DNA of 64,000 nucleotides from Neisseria dentiae. GTDB taxonomy: Bacteria; Pseudomonadota; Gammaproteobacteria; Burkholderiales; Neisseriaceae. Positions 1-8,896 of the stretch are shown here, one piece after another. Where the stretch lies: contig NZ_JANIKQ010000010.1 of the NCBI RefSeq assembly GCF_024580525.1, positions 1-64,000 of the forward strand, given 5' to 3'. A program made the position numbers and the translations under genes. The notes beneath the pieces were generated by a model that did not search any database, had not been told where the DNA came from, and saw nothing but the letters and a program-made list of their open reading frames with translations. Each line of letters opens with the position of its first letter. Positions within the stretch are counted from its first letter, which is position 1.

Positions 1-49
1 GCCCACCCCGGCACCCGATTTATGGCATAATAGAGACCGTATATCCGTC

Positions 50-77
50 AGGCAGGCCACCGCCCTGCCTTATTTTT
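50..77 (+). terminator. Rho-independent terminator-like hairpin upstream of rhlE
   Basis: A 7-bp stem (AGGCAGG at 50-56 with CCTGCCT at 64-70) is followed by a short T-rich tail. It probably ends a transcript entering from the left of the window. An inverted pair of DUS follows at about 97-132, just before the helicase start. Confidence 0.5.
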
Positions 78-147
78 CCCCGATATTTTTTCAGACGGCC
101 TATATTTTCACCGCCCGCACAGGCCGTCTGAAACGAAAGCAAACATT

Positions 148-1539
148 ATGAATCCGACCTTTTCATCACTCGGCTTGGGCAGCGAAATCGTCGCCGCCCT
201 CACCGAACAAGGCTACGAAACGCCCACCCCGATTCAGGCCGCCGCCATTCCCAAAGCATTGGCCGGACACGACCTTCTGGCCGCCGCCCAAACCGGCACC
301 GGCAAAACCGCCGCCTTTATGCTGCCCAGCCTCGAGCGCCTGAAACGCTACGCTACCCCCAGCACCTCGCCCGCCATGCACCCCGTGCGCATGCTGGTGC
401 TCACGCCCACGCGCGAGCTGGCCGACCAAATCGACCAAAACGTGCAGGGCTACATCAAAAACCTGCCGCTGCGCCACACCGTGCTCTTCGGCGGCGTGAA
501 TATGGACAAGCAAACCGCCGACCTGCGCGCAGGCTGCGAAATCGTGGTCGCCACCGTCGGCCGCCTGCTCGACCACGTCAAACAGAAAAACATCAATTTC
601 AGCAAAGTCGAAATCGTGGTGCTCGACGAAGCCGACCGCATGCTCGACATGGGCTTTATCGACGACATCCGCAGCATCATGCGCATGCTGCCCAAACAGC
701 GCCAAACCCTGCTGTTTTCCGCCACGTTCGCCCCGCCCATCCGCAAACTGGCGCAGGATTTCATGAACAACCCCGAGCAAGTGGAAGTGGCCGCCCAAAA
801 CGCCGCCAGCGCCAACGTCGAGCAACACGTTATCGCCGTCGACACCGCCCGCAAACGCAATCTGCTCGAGCGCCTGATTGTCGATTTAAACATGAACCAG
901 GTTATCGTGTTCTGCAAAACCAAACAAAGCGTCGACCAGGTAACCCGCGACTTGCAGCGCCGAGAAATTTCCGCCCAAGCCATCCACGGCGACAAATCGC
1001 AGCAAACCCGCCTCGAAACTCTGGGCGCATTCAAAGAAGGCGCATTGCGCGTGCTGGTGGCCACCGACGTGGCCGCCCGCGGCCTCGACATCGCCGAGCT
1101 GCCGTTTGTGATCAACTACGAGCTGCCCACCCAGCCCGAAGACTATGTGCACCGCATCGGCCGCACCGGCCGCGCAGGCGCCGACGGCGTGGCGATTTCG
1201 CTGATGGACGAACACGAACAGAAAATGTTCGAAGCCATCAAAGAGCTGACCCGCAGCCAAGTGGAAGTCGAGCGCATCGAAGGCTTCGAGCCGAGCTGGT
1301 GGCAGCAAGACGGCACCGCGGCAACCCCGGCCGCACCGCGCACCGCCCGCGAACGCGAGCGCAACACCCGCGAGCCGAAAAACCGCGACAACAAATACGC
1401 CCGCAGCGAAAACCGCAACGAACGCCAGGCCGACCGCAACGACCCCGGCGCCGCCTGCGGCAAAATCGCCGGCCGCTCCCGCCGCAGCCGCCGCGAACGG
1501 CAGAAATGCGCCCTGCTGCAACCCAACTACGGCGCGTGA
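148..1539 (+). CDS. rhlE: DEAD-box ATP-dependent RNA helicase, RhlE type
   Basis: This 463-residue cytoplasmic protein is an RNA-unwinding ATPase of the DEAD-box family. The Q motif (TPTPIQ) is near residue 25, the Walker A motif (AQTGTGKT) near 47-54, PTREL near 87, DEAD at 160-163, SAT near 194 and HRIGRTGRAG near 335. The basic, low-complexity tail after about residue 390 is typical of RhlE and is thought to bind RNA. The protein ends in ALLQPNYGA; from memory, RhlE proteins often end in a similar ALL-containing motif, which supports this frame. The Arg-rich stretch just before it looks odd, and a second frame stays open past it to about 1625, so a pair of compensating frameshifts in the tail is possible. 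A DUS pair lies directly upstream. The gene converges on priA. Confidence 0.93.
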   Translation: MNPTFSSLGLGSEIVAALTEQGYETPTPIQAAAIPKALAGHDLLAAAQTGTGKTAAFMLPSLERLKRYATPSTSPAMHPVRMLVLTPTRELADQIDQNVQGYIKNLPLRHTVLFGGVNMDKQTADLRAGCEIVVATVGRLLDHVKQKNINFSKVEIVVLDEADRMLDMGFIDDIRSIMRMLPKQRQTLLFSATFAPPIRKLAQDFMNNPEQVEVAAQNAASANVEQHVIAVDTARKRNLLERLIVDLNMNQVIVFCKTKQSVDQVTRDLQRREISAQAIHGDKSQQTRLETLGAFKEGALRVLVATDVAARGLDIAELPFVINYELPTQPEDYVHRIGRTGRAGADGVAISLMDEHEQKMFEAIKELTRSQVEVERIEGFEPSWWQQDGTAATPAAPRTARERERNTREPKNRDNKYARSENRNERQADRNDPGAACGKIAGRSRRSRRERQKCALLQPNYGA

Positions 1540-1644
1540 ACCGCAGAGTGTTGAAGCCTTTGCACAATTCAACGAGCCTCACCGGCAGCCGCCCGGATCA
1601 AGCCCGAACATGATGCAGATGTTTTAAAAACCTGAAATGGTTTT

Positions 1645-1704
1645 GGCAAAATATATCAGGCCGTCTGAAAATCAAATTTTTCAGACGGCCTGATATATTT
1701 TGCC
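1645..1704. terminator. Bidirectional DUS hairpin terminator between rhlE and priA
   Basis: A perfect inverted repeat with 27-bp arms (1645-1671 and 1678-1704) and a 6-nt loop contains one DUS in each arm. It lies between convergent rhlE and priA and is well placed to end both transcripts. The arms extend well beyond the DUS itself. Confidence 0.85.
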
Positions 1705-1731
1705 GTTATGAGGCGGCCTTAACGACCTCCT

Positions 1732-3900
1732 TCACATCTCCGCAGGATCCACATCCACCGACCACCTGATTTTGCCGTCGCGGTATTGCTGCAACACCTG
1801 CACCCACAGGCTCACGGCGCGGTGCAGGCTGCGGCGGTCGGGCGATTCTAAAAACACTTGCGCGCGCTCGCGTTCGGCCAGCCGCACCATAAACATCGGG
1901 GCGGGGCCGAACACGGATACGTTTTCACTGATTAACGGCTCGGTTACGGCTTTGATGCCGTTGAGAAAATCCATCGCGTCGGCCACTTTGGCGGCATCGG
2001 CGCGGATGGCCGTCTGAAAGGCAAACGGCGGCATATTCAGCAGTTTGCGCTCGGCCAATTCGGTTTCGGCGAAGATGCGGTAATTTTGCGCTTTCACGGC
2101 GGCGAACACGGGGTGTTCGGGCAGTTGGGTCTGTATCAGCACGCTGCCTGCGGTTTGCGCGCGGCCTGCGCGGCCGGAAACCTGCATCAGCTCGGCAAAC
2201 AGACGCTCGGGCGCGCGGAAGTCGGCGCTGTAAAGGCTGCCGTCGGCGTTGAGCACCACCACGAGGTTCAGACGGGCGAAGTCGTGGCCTTTAGCGAGCA
2301 TCTGGGTGCCGACCAGCACGTCGATTTCGTTGCCGGCGATGCGGCGGTATAAATCGGCCCAGTCGTTTTTATGGGCGGTGCTGTCGCGGTCGACGCGGGC
2401 GACGGCGGCTTGCGGCATCAGCGCGCGCAGGGTTTCTTCAACGCGCTGCGTGCCCTGGCCGACGGCGGTCAGGTCTTGGTTGCCGCAATCGGGGCATTTG
2501 TAGGGCACGCTTTGGCGGTAGTCGCAATGGTGGCAGCGCAGTTGGCGGGCACGCTGGTGCAGCACCATTTTGGCCGAACAGCGTGGGCAGCCGAAAGTGT
2601 GGCCGCAATCGCCGCAAAACAGGGCGGGGGCGAAACCGCGGCGGTTGAGGTAAACCAGCGACATACCGCCTTGTCGGTAATTTTGTTGTAAAAGTTTGAG
2701 GGCCTGCGGCGAAAAACCGTTGTCGAGTTTCAGACGGCCTACGTTTAAAACCTCCACCTGCGGCAGTTTGGCGGCGGCATGGGCGCGTTCGGCCAGCTCC
2801 AGCAGCCGGTAGGCGCCGCTTTGCGCTTTGTGCCAGCTCTCGAGGCTGGGCGTGGCGGAACCTAACACAATCGGGCAACCGCTCTGTTTGGCGCGCCACA
2901 CGGCCAAATCGCGGGCTTGGTAGCGCAATTCGTTGTCTTGTTTGAACGAGCCGTCGTGTTCTTCGTCCACCACAATCAGGCCGATATCGGGCAGCGGCGT
3001 GAACACCGAGAGCCGCGTGCCGATAACCAGCTTGGCTTGGCCGAGCATGGCGCGCAGATAATCCTGCGTGCGCTGTCCGGCGGCGGTTTGGCTGTGCAGC
3101 ACGGCGGCGGGCACGTCGGCAAACCGCGCCTGCACCCGTTTGAGCAGTTGCGGCGTAAGGTTGATTTCGGGCAGCAGAAACAGCACTTGTTTGCCTGCGG
3201 CCAACACTTCGGCCATCACGTCGAAATACACTTCGGTTTTACCGCTGCCGGTGATGCCGTAAAGCAGAAACGGTTGGAAAGTGCCGCCGGCAGCCTGCAC
3301 GGCCTGCGATGCGGCCTGCTGCGCGGCGTTGAGCGTATGTTCGGACGGATTCAGCTTCGGCGCGGCAGCGTGTGAAGTCTGTATCCAGCCTTGGGCCGCC
3401 CATTCTTGCACGAGCTTAGTGGCTTGGTTGTTGATGCGTTTCAAGGCCGCCATTTCGAGGCCGTCTGAAAACAACGCCTGCCATAATGCGTGTTGTTTGC
3501 GAAATCGCTCCGGCGGCGGCGTTTGCGCCCTGCCGGTTTCGTTTAAAGCATAAAACAGCGGCGGCTGCGGCATGCCAACGGGCTTCGGCTCTTTCAACCC
3601 TGCCGGCAGCGCGGCAAATACGGCCTGGCCGGTGGGGTAATGATAATAGCGGGCGGTAAAGTCGAGTAGCTCGCGCCAGCTTTCGGGCAGCGGCGCCTCA
3701 TCGGTAAAAGCCGTTTGCACGGGCAGGATTTTCTCAATCGCCATGCTGCTTTCCACGCTGCTTGCCCACACCACGCCCGCCACCGTTTTGCCGCGAAACG
3801 GCACCGCCACCCGGCAACCTGCGGGCAGCGCAGTCGGGTGGCGGTAAGTAAAGAGGCCGTCTGAAACCGGCACGTTGAGTGCGATGTGGTGCAAAATCAT
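1732..3900 (-). CDS. priA: Primosomal protein N' (replication restart helicase PriA)
   Basis: PriA is a 3'-5' DNA helicase that recognises abandoned replication forks and reloads the replisome. The start is set at the methionine of MILHHIALNVPV, which begins the family's 3'-DNA-binding domain and gives 722 residues; the open frame runs 46 codons further upstream without family-like sequence. Walker A (GITGSGKTEV) is near residues 215-224, and the Walker B motif reads VVDEEH. Eight zinc-binding cysteines follow in CGDCG, CPRC, CHHC and CPDC pairs. The C-terminal helicase lobe includes GTQMLAKGHDF and VSGRAGRA. The length is normal for the family and no key motif is missing. The gene is convergent with rhlE and divergent from the permease gene at 3998. 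Confidence 0.96.
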   Translation of the reverse strand: MILHHIALNVPVSDGLFTYRHPTALPAGCRVAVPFRGKTVAGVVWASSVESSMAIEKILPVQTAFTDEAPLPESWRELLDFTARYYHYPTGQAVFAALPAGLKEPKPVGMPQPPLFYALNETGRAQTPPPERFRKQHALWQALFSDGLEMAALKRINNQATKLVQEWAAQGWIQTSHAAAPKLNPSEHTLNAAQQAASQAVQAAGGTFQPFLLYGITGSGKTEVYFDVMAEVLAAGKQVLFLLPEINLTPQLLKRVQARFADVPAAVLHSQTAAGQRTQDYLRAMLGQAKLVIGTRLSVFTPLPDIGLIVVDEEHDGSFKQDNELRYQARDLAVWRAKQSGCPIVLGSATPSLESWHKAQSGAYRLLELAERAHAAAKLPQVEVLNVGRLKLDNGFSPQALKLLQQNYRQGGMSLVYLNRRGFAPALFCGDCGHTFGCPRCSAKMVLHQRARQLRCHHCDYRQSVPYKCPDCGNQDLTAVGQGTQRVEETLRALMPQAAVARVDRDSTAHKNDWADLYRRIAGNEIDVLVGTQMLAKGHDFARLNLVVVLNADGSLYSADFRAPERLFAELMQVSGRAGRAQTAGSVLIQTQLPEHPVFAAVKAQNYRIFAETELAERKLLNMPPFAFQTAIRADAAKVADAMDFLNGIKAVTEPLISENVSVFGPAPMFMVRLAERERAQVFLESPDRRSLHRAVSLWVQVLQQYRDGKIRWSVDVDPAEM

Positions 3901-3997
3901 GCGGGCATTATAAGGGATATGGCGGCATTGCTGAATGCGGCATTGCGGCGGCGCGGCTTCAGGCGGATAATCGCCGTCTTTACCCGGCCGATCTGTT

Positions 3998-4912
3998 ATG
4001 AATTCCGCGTATTCCGCCCAAGAAACCCGCAAAGGCATTTGGTATGCCGCCGGCTGTTATGCCATTTGGGGGCTGTTTCCGATTTATTGGTATCCCATCA
4101 ATCAGGCGGGCATGGCGGCCGATCAGGTGTTGGCGCAGCGGATTACGTGGTCGGCGCTGTTTGCCGTGGCGGTGTTGCTGTTCACCCGTCAGCAGGGCGC
4201 GTTTGCCGCCGTGCTCAAACAGCCGAAGGTTCTGGCGGCGCTGGTGTTGAGCGGGTTCTGTATCGGCATGAACTGGCTGGTGTATTTGTGGGCGATTGCC
4301 AATAATCATGTGCTCGATGCCAGCCTGGGTTATTTTATGTCGCCGCTCTTTAGCGTGTTTCTCGGCCGCGTGGTCTTGAAAGAGCGGCTGGATAAGCTGC
4401 AAGCCGCTGCGGTGGCACTGGCGTTTGTGGGAATTTTGTGGCTGGCGGTGCCGGCCGGGCAGATACCGTGGGTGGCGCTGCTGCTGACGCTGACTTTCGG
4501 ATTCTACGGTTTTATCCGCAAGCTCGCGCCGGTGGGCGCTTTGGTGGGGTTCACTTGGGAAACCCTGATCCTGCTGCCGTTTGCGCTGGGCTATCTGGCG
4601 CACCATTATGCGGCAGGCAGTTTGCAGTTTGCCCAACTGGGTGTGTTGCCGCTGGCGGTGCTGCTCGGCTCGGGCATGATTACCACCGTGCCTTTATTGA
4701 TGTTCGCTGCCGGTGCGCGGCGGATTCCGCTTTCGATGCTCGGTATGCTGCAATATTTTTCGCCGGTGCTGCAATTATTGGCAGGTTTGCTGCTGTTCGG
4801 CGAAGCCTTTGATACCAACCGCCTGATCGGCTACGGCTGGGTGTGGCTGGGCGTGGTGCTGTATCTGCTGGCCGTGTGGCAGCAGTATCGCGCGGCAGGG
4901 CATAAGGTTTAG
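3998..4912 (+). CDS. rarD: EamA/RarD-family inner-membrane permease
   Basis: A 304-residue polytopic membrane protein with about ten hydrophobic segments arranged as two EamA-type halves, as expected for the drug/metabolite transporter superfamily. The N terminus (KGIWYAAGCYAIWGLFPIYW) matches the RarD subgroup, in which the opening helix has a GxxPxYW pattern. RarD proteins are annotated as chloramphenicol-sensitivity proteins, but their natural substrates are uncertain, so the function is a transport role only. The gene is divergent from priA with about 97 bases between the starts. It is followed by the decayed insertion sequence, with no obvious hairpin terminator. Confidence 0.88.
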   Translation: MNSAYSAQETRKGIWYAAGCYAIWGLFPIYWYPINQAGMAADQVLAQRITWSALFAVAVLLFTRQQGAFAAVLKQPKVLAALVLSGFCIGMNWLVYLWAIANNHVLDASLGYFMSPLFSVFLGRVVLKERLDKLQAAAVALAFVGILWLAVPAGQIPWVALLLTLTFGFYGFIRKLAPVGALVGFTWETLILLPFALGYLAHHYAAGSLQFAQLGVLPLAVLLGSGMITTVPLLMFAAGARRIPLSMLGMLQYFSPVLQLLAGLLLFGEAFDTNRLIGYGWVWLGVVLYLLAVWQQYRAAGHKV

Positions 4913-4989
4913 ATGCCCTATTCCGAATGGAAAAGCAACAGGTGTAGGAAAAGCTAACGTTGTTTAAAGTATTCAAAGGACAATACTGT

Positions 4990-6166
4990 ATGAACATCCA
5001 TAAAAACACCCGGCTCTAACCGCCAAGCCATTTGGTGTGCTTATACGCAAGACAAAATTAGCGTTACCACGCCGGCACAACAATACCATGTCAGCAGAGT
5101 AACGATTTACCGTATACTCAAAGCAACACGGTTGCGGCTACTGGTGCCGTAAAAAAGCACCAACAACCGCTTTAAGCAAGCAAAATACGGTACGCAACGC
5201 CTGACTAAAGTTGAACGGAAAATCGAAGAGAAACTCAAAACACAGACAAAGCGTTACAACAAATCCTCCCTTGGCGAAATGGTTCATTTCGACACCAAGC
5301 GGTTGTTCTCACTGCATAACCAAAAAGCAACCAACTCCCGGACTTATCTGTTTGTTGTCATTTATGATTTTCCCGAGAACTGTACGCTGCGATATTGCCG
5401 GACCGTACCGCAGCCTGTATAGCCAAATTTCTTTTGCGCGATGTGATAGATTGGATGTAGGAAATTCTAGCGTTGTTTACACTTTCCGTTTTTTGCATAC
5501 AGACCCATTTTGGGATTTTTGAGGGTTGTCAAGAATGCCGAAAGGCACGGCGAAGCCGCATCGTTCTTGAGAATGCTCAAAAATCACGAAACCATCATTC
5601 CAGCAAAAAATAAAAGCCGTTTGGCATAAAAAGTGTAAGCAACCCGACCATTTCCCACAATTGAGACCTTTGCAAAATTCTTTGAGGCCGTCTGAAACAT
5701 CCAATTATCGTCATTCCCGCGTAGGCGGGAATCCAGATGGAAGTATTGAACTATTGATTAAACAAATACTTGAATACCAAGCGTCTGGATTCCCGCCTAC
5801 GCGGGGATGACGGAAATCATGTTTTTCAGGTGGTAATTTGAATTTTGCAAAGATCTCAGATTGTGTCCCTATACCATCGAAGCGCCTATTCCGACAACAG
5901 TGGAGAATATCAGAACAATACTGGTATCCGTTCGACGTTGTCTGCACGCAAAACAACATAGGCCAAAAGTTCCCCATGTTGCCCAGCTGCAAACCAATGG
6001 TAAAACCGAGTGGTTTATCCGTACTTTAATGAAAATGTGGGCATGACAATATCGTTTTAAGAACTCAGCACTCCGGCAAAAAGAGCTAGGTCATTTTGTT
6101 AACTTTTATAACACCTCCAAGCCCCACAAGAACCTGAAAGACGGCACAACTTGTGAGATTTTATAG
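4990..6166 (+). pseudogene. Transposase pseudogene, IS481-like (HTH plus rve/DDE integrase fold)
   Basis: The reading begins MNIHKNTRL and stops after nine codons, then continues in other frames. It includes a helix-turn-helix stretch (QQYHVSRVTIYRILKA), a conserved central block (LGEMVHFDTKRL followed by TYLFVVIYDF) and, after a gap, the C-terminal part (NNIGQKF, QTNGKTEWFIRTLMKMW, NFYNTSKPHKNL). This order matches the IS481-type transposase common in Neisseriaceae. The region between about 5460 and 5940 does not encode it; it holds another IS end, about 200 bases of unrecognised DNA and a MITE-like repeat. No functional product is expected. Confidence 0.75.
5663..5857. repeat. MITE-like element carrying inverted dRS3 repeats (copy 1)
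   Basis: The ends are inverted copies of GAGACCTTTGCAAAA (5663-5677, and 5843-5857 with one mismatch). Inside are two inverted dRS3-type repeats (ATTCCC-N8-GGGAAT, near 5714 and 5788, the second slightly degenerate) and a DUS. There is no coding capacity. A close relative of the same size lies at 10656-10851. It sits inside the dead IS481-like element. Confidence 0.75.
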
Positions 6167-6241
6167 ACTTCATTCCCAACCCGTTGTGTAAACACCCCAG
6201 CCTTTTCTTACATCTCTATTACCGGTATAACCTGAAAATAA

Positions 6242-6269
6242 AAAAGAGCCTGCATTTGCAGGCTCTTTT
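6242..6269 (-). terminator. Rho-independent terminator of the porin gene
   Basis: Arms of 13 bp (6242-6254 and 6257-6269) enclose a 2-nt loop. On the minus strand a run of T follows. It lies 15 bases after the porin stop codon. Confidence 0.9.
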
Positions 6270-6284
6270 ACACTAATCATAAGA

Positions 6285-7388
6285 TTAGAATTTGTGACGC
6301 AGACCAACCAAACCGGCGGTAGTTTCAGCTTTGTTCTCACCGCTGCCAGCTTTCAACCAACCGGCAGATACCATGGCAGTAGTGCGTTTGGAGAAGTCAT
6401 AATCAGCACCTACAACAACTTGTTTGTATTGAGTGCCGTCAACTTTGCCAGAAGCAGTTTTAGCTTTGAAGCCGTGTGCATAAGACAAGCGAGGGGTTAC
6501 GTTACCGAAGCGATAGGCACCAGTAATAGCCGCTTCGTGGGTTTTCACACCAGCGCTATCGTCGGCTGCACGATCAGCATCAGTATACTCAGTATTGGTA
6601 ATAGCAGCAGCATAGCTGTCTAAAGAATCCCAACCATTGGTGTATTGATAGCCCAAACCTACGAACAGATTGTTGGCATCATAGCCAGCCTCTACACGAT
6701 GAACTTGACCGCTTTTGCTTGCATTATTAGCAACATAGGCCGATTTTTTATAACCCAAACCATACTGTGCAAAGAAGCCAGAGTTTTCATAATTCAAACC
6801 GGCATAGTAAGCAGAGGTATCGCCTAAGTTATTAGTACGACCAGTGCCGTCAACATTGGTGCCTAAACCGCGAGCCTCAGTTTGGTTGTCACGCGGAGTG
6901 TATTGTACGTTAGCACTGAAGCCGCCGAATACGGGGGTGTCGTAACGGGCAGACACTACTTTAGTAGCTGTACGAGTGAATACACCTAAGCCCAAAGCGT
7001 TGTTGTTGTATTCCCACGGATCGATAGTACCCATATCGTCGAGTTGGGTAGCGATTTTACCGGCGCGAATGGTACCGAAACCGCCTTCTAAACCGATATA
7101 GGCTTCACGATTACCCCAACCCTTATCAGTACCGGCGATAGAAGTTTTTTGCTCAACTTTCCAAATGGCATTCAGGTTGTTACCTACATGCTCATGACCT
7201 TTGAAACCGATGCGTGAACCGAAGTCAGCAATTTCAGTTTTGGTGTGATCTTTAGTAGTTACACCACCTTCTTTAACTTTGGTTTGAGAAACTTCAACAC
7301 CGCCTTTGATTTGGCCGTACAGGGTTACGTCGGCGAAAGCGGCAACAGGCAGGGCAGCCAGGCTCAAGGCAATCAGAGATTTTTTCAT
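6285..7388 (-). CDS. porB: Outer-membrane trimeric porin, PorB type
   Basis: A 367-residue precursor of the Gram-negative porin family. It forms 16-stranded trimeric channels for small solutes. The signal peptide (MKKSLIALSLAALPVAAFA) is cleaved before DVTLYGQIKGGVE, which closely resembles neisserial PorB. The protein ends in LVGLRHKF; the terminal phenylalanine is the usual signal for BAM-mediated insertion. Alternating strands and variable loops, such as the one near GTNVDGTGRTNNLGDTSAYY, fit the fold. An AAGGAA ribosome site lies upstream of the start, a promoter candidate lies about 100 bases upstream, and a strong terminator follows. Which porin class it belongs to (PorA or PorB) is judged by similarity only. 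Confidence 0.92.
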   Translation of the reverse strand: MKKSLIALSLAALPVAAFADVTLYGQIKGGVEVSQTKVKEGGVTTKDHTKTEIADFGSRIGFKGHEHVGNNLNAIWKVEQKTSIAGTDKGWGNREAYIGLEGGFGTIRAGKIATQLDDMGTIDPWEYNNNALGLGVFTRTATKVVSARYDTPVFGGFSANVQYTPRDNQTEARGLGTNVDGTGRTNNLGDTSAYYAGLNYENSGFFAQYGLGYKKSAYVANNASKSGQVHRVEAGYDANNLFVGLGYQYTNGWDSLDSYAAAITNTEYTDADRAADDSAGVKTHEAAITGAYRFGNVTPRLSYAHGFKAKTASGKVDGTQYKQVVVGADYDFSKRTTAMVSAGWLKAGSGENKAETTAGLVGLRHKF

Positions 7389-7489
7389 TGCTGTATTCCT
7401 TTTCTATCGTTTAAGAAAACAAACTCAAATGGGCATGAAACCATCCAAGCTTTGGCATTCATCGCAAGGTTAGCGATTTCATGTCTGCT

Positions 7490-7518
7490 AATATAATTGC
7501 TTCGTTGCAAAAAAACAA
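7490..7518 (-). promoter_or_regulatory. Candidate sigma-70 promoter of the porin gene
   Basis: On the minus strand TTGTTT (7513-7518) and TATATT (7490-7495) are separated by exactly 17 bases. The site lies about 100 bases upstream of the porin ATG, leaving a long untranslated leader. The rest of the 7389-7721 gap holds only a near-perfect DUS around 7695 and no gene. Confidence 0.55.
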
Positions 7519-7721
7519 ACTTTATCGGCTTTAAATGCGCCATCCCTTGGCAGAATGTGTGGGGTTTATTCCACACCATAAAACAAATTCCTTTTAAATC
7601 AATTCAATACAAAAAAACCAACGAGATTTGGCACATTTGCAACAAATTGTCAGTTTGTGTTGTTTTTCGGCACCGTAGGGCTTTATCGGTTTTCAGACGG
7701 CTTGAACGGTAACGGTTTCGG

Positions 7722-8678
7722 CTACATCAAGCCTAAACTTCTTAACGCTACGATGCCTGCTGCGGCGGTAAACATGGCGCCGAAAGTGGTGATGCCGGTG
7801 ATGTTGGCGGCTGCGGTGTCGTTACCGCCCATGGCTTTGGCCATCACATAGGCTGCGGCGGCTACGGGCGTGGCCGTCATCAGGAACAATACGCCGAACG
7901 CTACGCCGCTCAGGCCGAAAACCAAACCTGTGATAACGGCGATAACGGGGGCGGCCAACAATCTTCCGATGCTGGCTTGCAGGGAGATATCCGACATTTT
8001 CAGCATGGAGCGGATATCGAATGCGGCACCGGCGCAAATCAGCGCCAGCGGCAATGAGATGTTGGCGACATACCCTGCGGTTTTCATAATGGGTTTGGGT
8101 ACGGGAATATGAAAGTGTTGCAGCAACAAAGCGGCCACGATGGCGAGAATCAATGGGTTGGTGAAGATTTTTTTGAGAATGTTGCCTGCTTTTTTATGCC
8201 ATGCGCTGCCTTCGGCCCTGCTGAGGGTGATAACCGCCAAGATGTTGAACAATATGGTTATCACGCCGGTATAAACCGCGCCGGCGGCTACGCCGCTTTC
8301 TCCGTAGGCGTTGAATACGAATGCCAGGCCCATAATGCCTAAATTGCCGCGGAATACGCCTTGTACGAACACGCCTTTGTCGCGCGGATCGGCAACGAAT
8401 TTCCATGCGTAAAGTTCGGCGGCGGCAAAACAAACCAGCACGGATGCGGTGCCCGCCGCCAACAGCAGGGCTTGTTCGCCGTAGTTGATGTTGCTTTCGG
8501 CAAGATTGGCAAACAGCAGGCACGGCAGGCCGTAGTGGTAAACCAGTTTGGAAGCTTGTGCGATAAAGTGTTCGTTAATTTGTGCCGCGCGGCGCAAAAA
8601 TATGCCGAAGCCCAGCAGCAGGGTGCTGGGCAGGGTTACATTGATGGCAAACAAAACGGCGTCGGTAAAATTCTGCAT
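7722..8678 (-). CDS. AEC-family permease (auxin efflux carrier / malate permease type)
   Basis: A 318-residue integral membrane protein with about ten transmembrane helices, starting MQNFTDAVLFAINVTLPSTL. The two halves and conserved blocks (GLPCLLFANLAESN, FRGNLGIMGLAF, TATPVAAAAYVMAKAMGG) fit the AEC family, whose bacterial members export or import organic acids and other anions. The substrate cannot be read from the sequence. It is transcribed as a single gene; its start is divergent from rmuC, with a DUS in the 218-base gap between them. Confidence 0.85.
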   Translation of the reverse strand: MQNFTDAVLFAINVTLPSTLLLGFGIFLRRAAQINEHFIAQASKLVYHYGLPCLLFANLAESNINYGEQALLLAAGTASVLVCFAAAELYAWKFVADPRDKGVFVQGVFRGNLGIMGLAFVFNAYGESGVAAGAVYTGVITILFNILAVITLSRAEGSAWHKKAGNILKKIFTNPLILAIVAALLLQHFHIPVPKPIMKTAGYVANISLPLALICAGAAFDIRSMLKMSDISLQASIGRLLAAPVIAVITGLVFGLSGVAFGVLFLMTATPVAAAAYVMAKAMGGNDTAAANITGITTFGAMFTAAAGIVALRSLGLM

Positions 8679-8896
8679 GGATGGGTTTGAAACGGTTGTT
8701 CGGCAGGCGGCAACGGCAGGTTACTCTAAAATATTATGATGTCGGCCGGACGGCTTGGCGGAGGTTTCCGGCCGTCTGAAACATGGTATATTCCGCCTGC
8801 CCCGCAAGGGCTTTGCGGCAGGCGTTTTCAGACGGCCTCAACGGTGTTTGCGCCTGCTTTGGCTTTAATCGGATATTGAAACATATATTATATAGT

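Larger units (their letters stand above)
4943..6212 (+). mobile_element. Degenerate IS481-like insertion sequence with nested insertions
   Basis: Imperfect terminal inverted repeats bound the element: the left begins TGTAGGAAAAGC at 4943, and the right, read inward on the other strand from 6212, begins TGTAAGAAAAGG; both run on to a TGTTTA block. A third similar end (TGTAGGAAATTC) starts at about 5455, inside the element, where the transposase reading breaks off. That suggests another related IS inserted there and was largely lost. A 195-bp MITE-like repeat sits at 5663-5857. The element is inactive, because its transposase carries stops and frameshifts. Confidence 0.7.

Noticed and set aside
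5477..5704. A 75-codon minus-strand frame inside the decayed IS
   Set aside because: It runs across a MITE end and a DUS; no domain is recognisable and the context is degenerate DNA.
4913..6284. Active transposon with functional transposase
   Set aside because: Stops and frameshifts interrupt the transposase from codon ten onward and its middle is missing.
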